The notes under the pieces: generated by a model
Databases searched by the model: none
What the model was told of the DNA's origin: nothing
Seen by the model: the letters and a program-made list of their open reading frames with translations, nothing else
Shown here: piece by piece, positions 21,885 to 22,576 of the stretch
How positions within the stretch are numbered: the first letter of the stretch is position 1
How the letters are laid out: every line of letters starts with the position of its first letter
Assembly (NCBI GenBank): GCA_900175165.2
Contig: FWWN02000217.1
Span: 1-22,576, forward strand
Origin: Rhizomucor pusillus
Lineage: Eukaryota > Mucoromycota > Mucoromycetes > Mucorales > Lichtheimiaceae
Reading direction: 5' to 3'
DNA length: 22,576 nucleotides
Program-made: the position numbers and the translations under genes

Positions 21885-22576
21885 AGTATTTTTTGGACAT
21901 CAAGTAGATATTGATTGATGGACATGGCACATAGATACAATCTCCCTGGAATTGCCTTGTTGTTGAATCAAGAAAAGGCATACGACCGCATACACCCTCA
22001 GTATCTTCAAGCTTGTTTACGGCTGTTCGGTTTTCCCGACTCCTTGGTCTTTTCTTTCAAACCCAACTCCACGTTAATATCAATGGACATCTGTCAGCGC
22101 CCTGCATACAAGTACGAGGACTACGACAAAGCGACCCTTTATCGCCGATACTGTTCAATCTTTGTTTAGAACCGTTGCTTCAAATTATTCAAGCATTCCC
22201 GCGTATCTTAAGCTTTCAGTTCCAGCACATCTTTCCTCTCAATCGACCGAACACGCGCCAACACCAGTCGGCACCTGTAGTAAAACCAATGGCCTACGCC
22301 GATGATGTTTTAGTCTTTCTCACTCAACCACACGAACTTCGAACGCTTTTTATGATACTGGATCTCTATGGCCGCGCATCCAATACAGCGGAGAAATCAA
22401 TCTTTGTTTCGGAAACACAGTACGATCCAAAGGTTGTAGCAAGCAATCAAGTAAACTTCCTTATCTTTGCTTGTCGGAAGGCGAGCAGAATCCAATCTTT
22501 TGACTGTAAACTGCATGGCTGGTGCCCCCATGACAATCCGTACTTGTTTTGAGTCAGGTACAGAATCTGTTTAGAA
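21885..22576 (+). pseudogene. Decayed LINE (non-LTR) reverse transcriptase fragment
   Basis: Two overlapping plus-strand frames together give the palm of a LINE-type reverse transcriptase. The first frame (from about 21915) carries LPGIALLLNQEKAYDRIHPQ, the motif A region, where the usual catalytic Asp is Asn (aat). Near 22040-22065 homology jumps to another frame, which carries LHVNINGHL, GLRQSDPLSPILFNLCLEPLL and the AYADD motif C (near 22300). The frame change shows at least one small indel. After AYADDVLVF similarity fades. No endonuclease domain precedes it within the window and the right edge cuts it off. It is an inactive relic inserted downstream of the chitin synthase gene; clade cannot be fixed from this much sequence. 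Confidence 0.85.
21885..22576 (+). mobile_element. Partial non-LTR retrotransposon copy, 5' truncated, cut by the window edge
   Basis: The recognisable part is only the reverse transcriptase core described in the pseudogene entry. 5' truncation is typical of LINE insertion by target-primed reverse transcription. The 3' end, poly(A) tail and target-site duplication would lie beyond the window. Confidence 0.65.

Noticed and set aside
1..22576. CRISPR arrays, prokaryotic operons, phage or plasmid features
   Set aside because: No regularly spaced repeats or bacterial gene structure; the genes are spliced and of eukaryotic families.

Overview
The window looks like nuclear DNA of a filamentous fungus, most likely an early-diverging lineage such as Mucoromycota (inference from style, not a species call). 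The evidence: seven protein-coding genes, six of known eukaryotic families, almost all interrupted by short introns (about 54-112 nt) with GT-AG ends and CTAAC/CTGAT-like branch sites; a CHS3-type (class IV) chitin synthase; a mismatch-repair gene with 20 introns; CT-rich leaders; and a decayed LINE-type reverse transcriptase at the right edge. There is no sign of prokaryotic organisation, CRISPR or tRNA genes.

Layout. Left half (about 650-6722): four minus-strand genes head to tail with gaps of only 127-267 nt. In their own transcriptional order they are an unrecognised acidic, probably nuclear protein (6722-5314), a BUR1/CDK9-type cyclin-dependent kinase (5047-3589), the mRNA-decay factor LSM1 (3340-2681) and the 60S ribosomal export adaptor NMD3 (2554-650). 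A 532-nt divergent intergenic region (6723-7254) separates the acidic protein gene from MSH6 (7255-11931), the first of three plus-strand genes. MSH6 is followed by a 1.7 kb gene-poor stretch, a Dbl-homology RhoGEF (13652-15975), a 1.3 kb gene-poor stretch ending in a pyrimidine-rich leader, and the chitin synthase (17314-21771). From about 21880 to the right edge lies the broken reverse transcriptase.

The genes are mainly informational housekeeping (P-TEFb-like transcription kinase, mRNA decapping, ribosome export, mismatch repair), plus two morphogenesis genes (RhoGEF and chitin synthase). I see no dedicated novel multigene system. The points most worth a second look are a 4-nt microexon needed to make NMD3 in frame, one extra base that breaks the conserved Sm1 motif frame of LSM1, a GC-AG intron next to a 31-nt exon carrying the mismatch-reading motif of MSH6, a RhoGEF that ends directly after its DH domain, and an unknown acidic protein with a repeated C-terminal FWS..LL motif. 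All gene models were assembled by hand from splice consensus, reading-frame closure and remembered family motifs; no database search was run.
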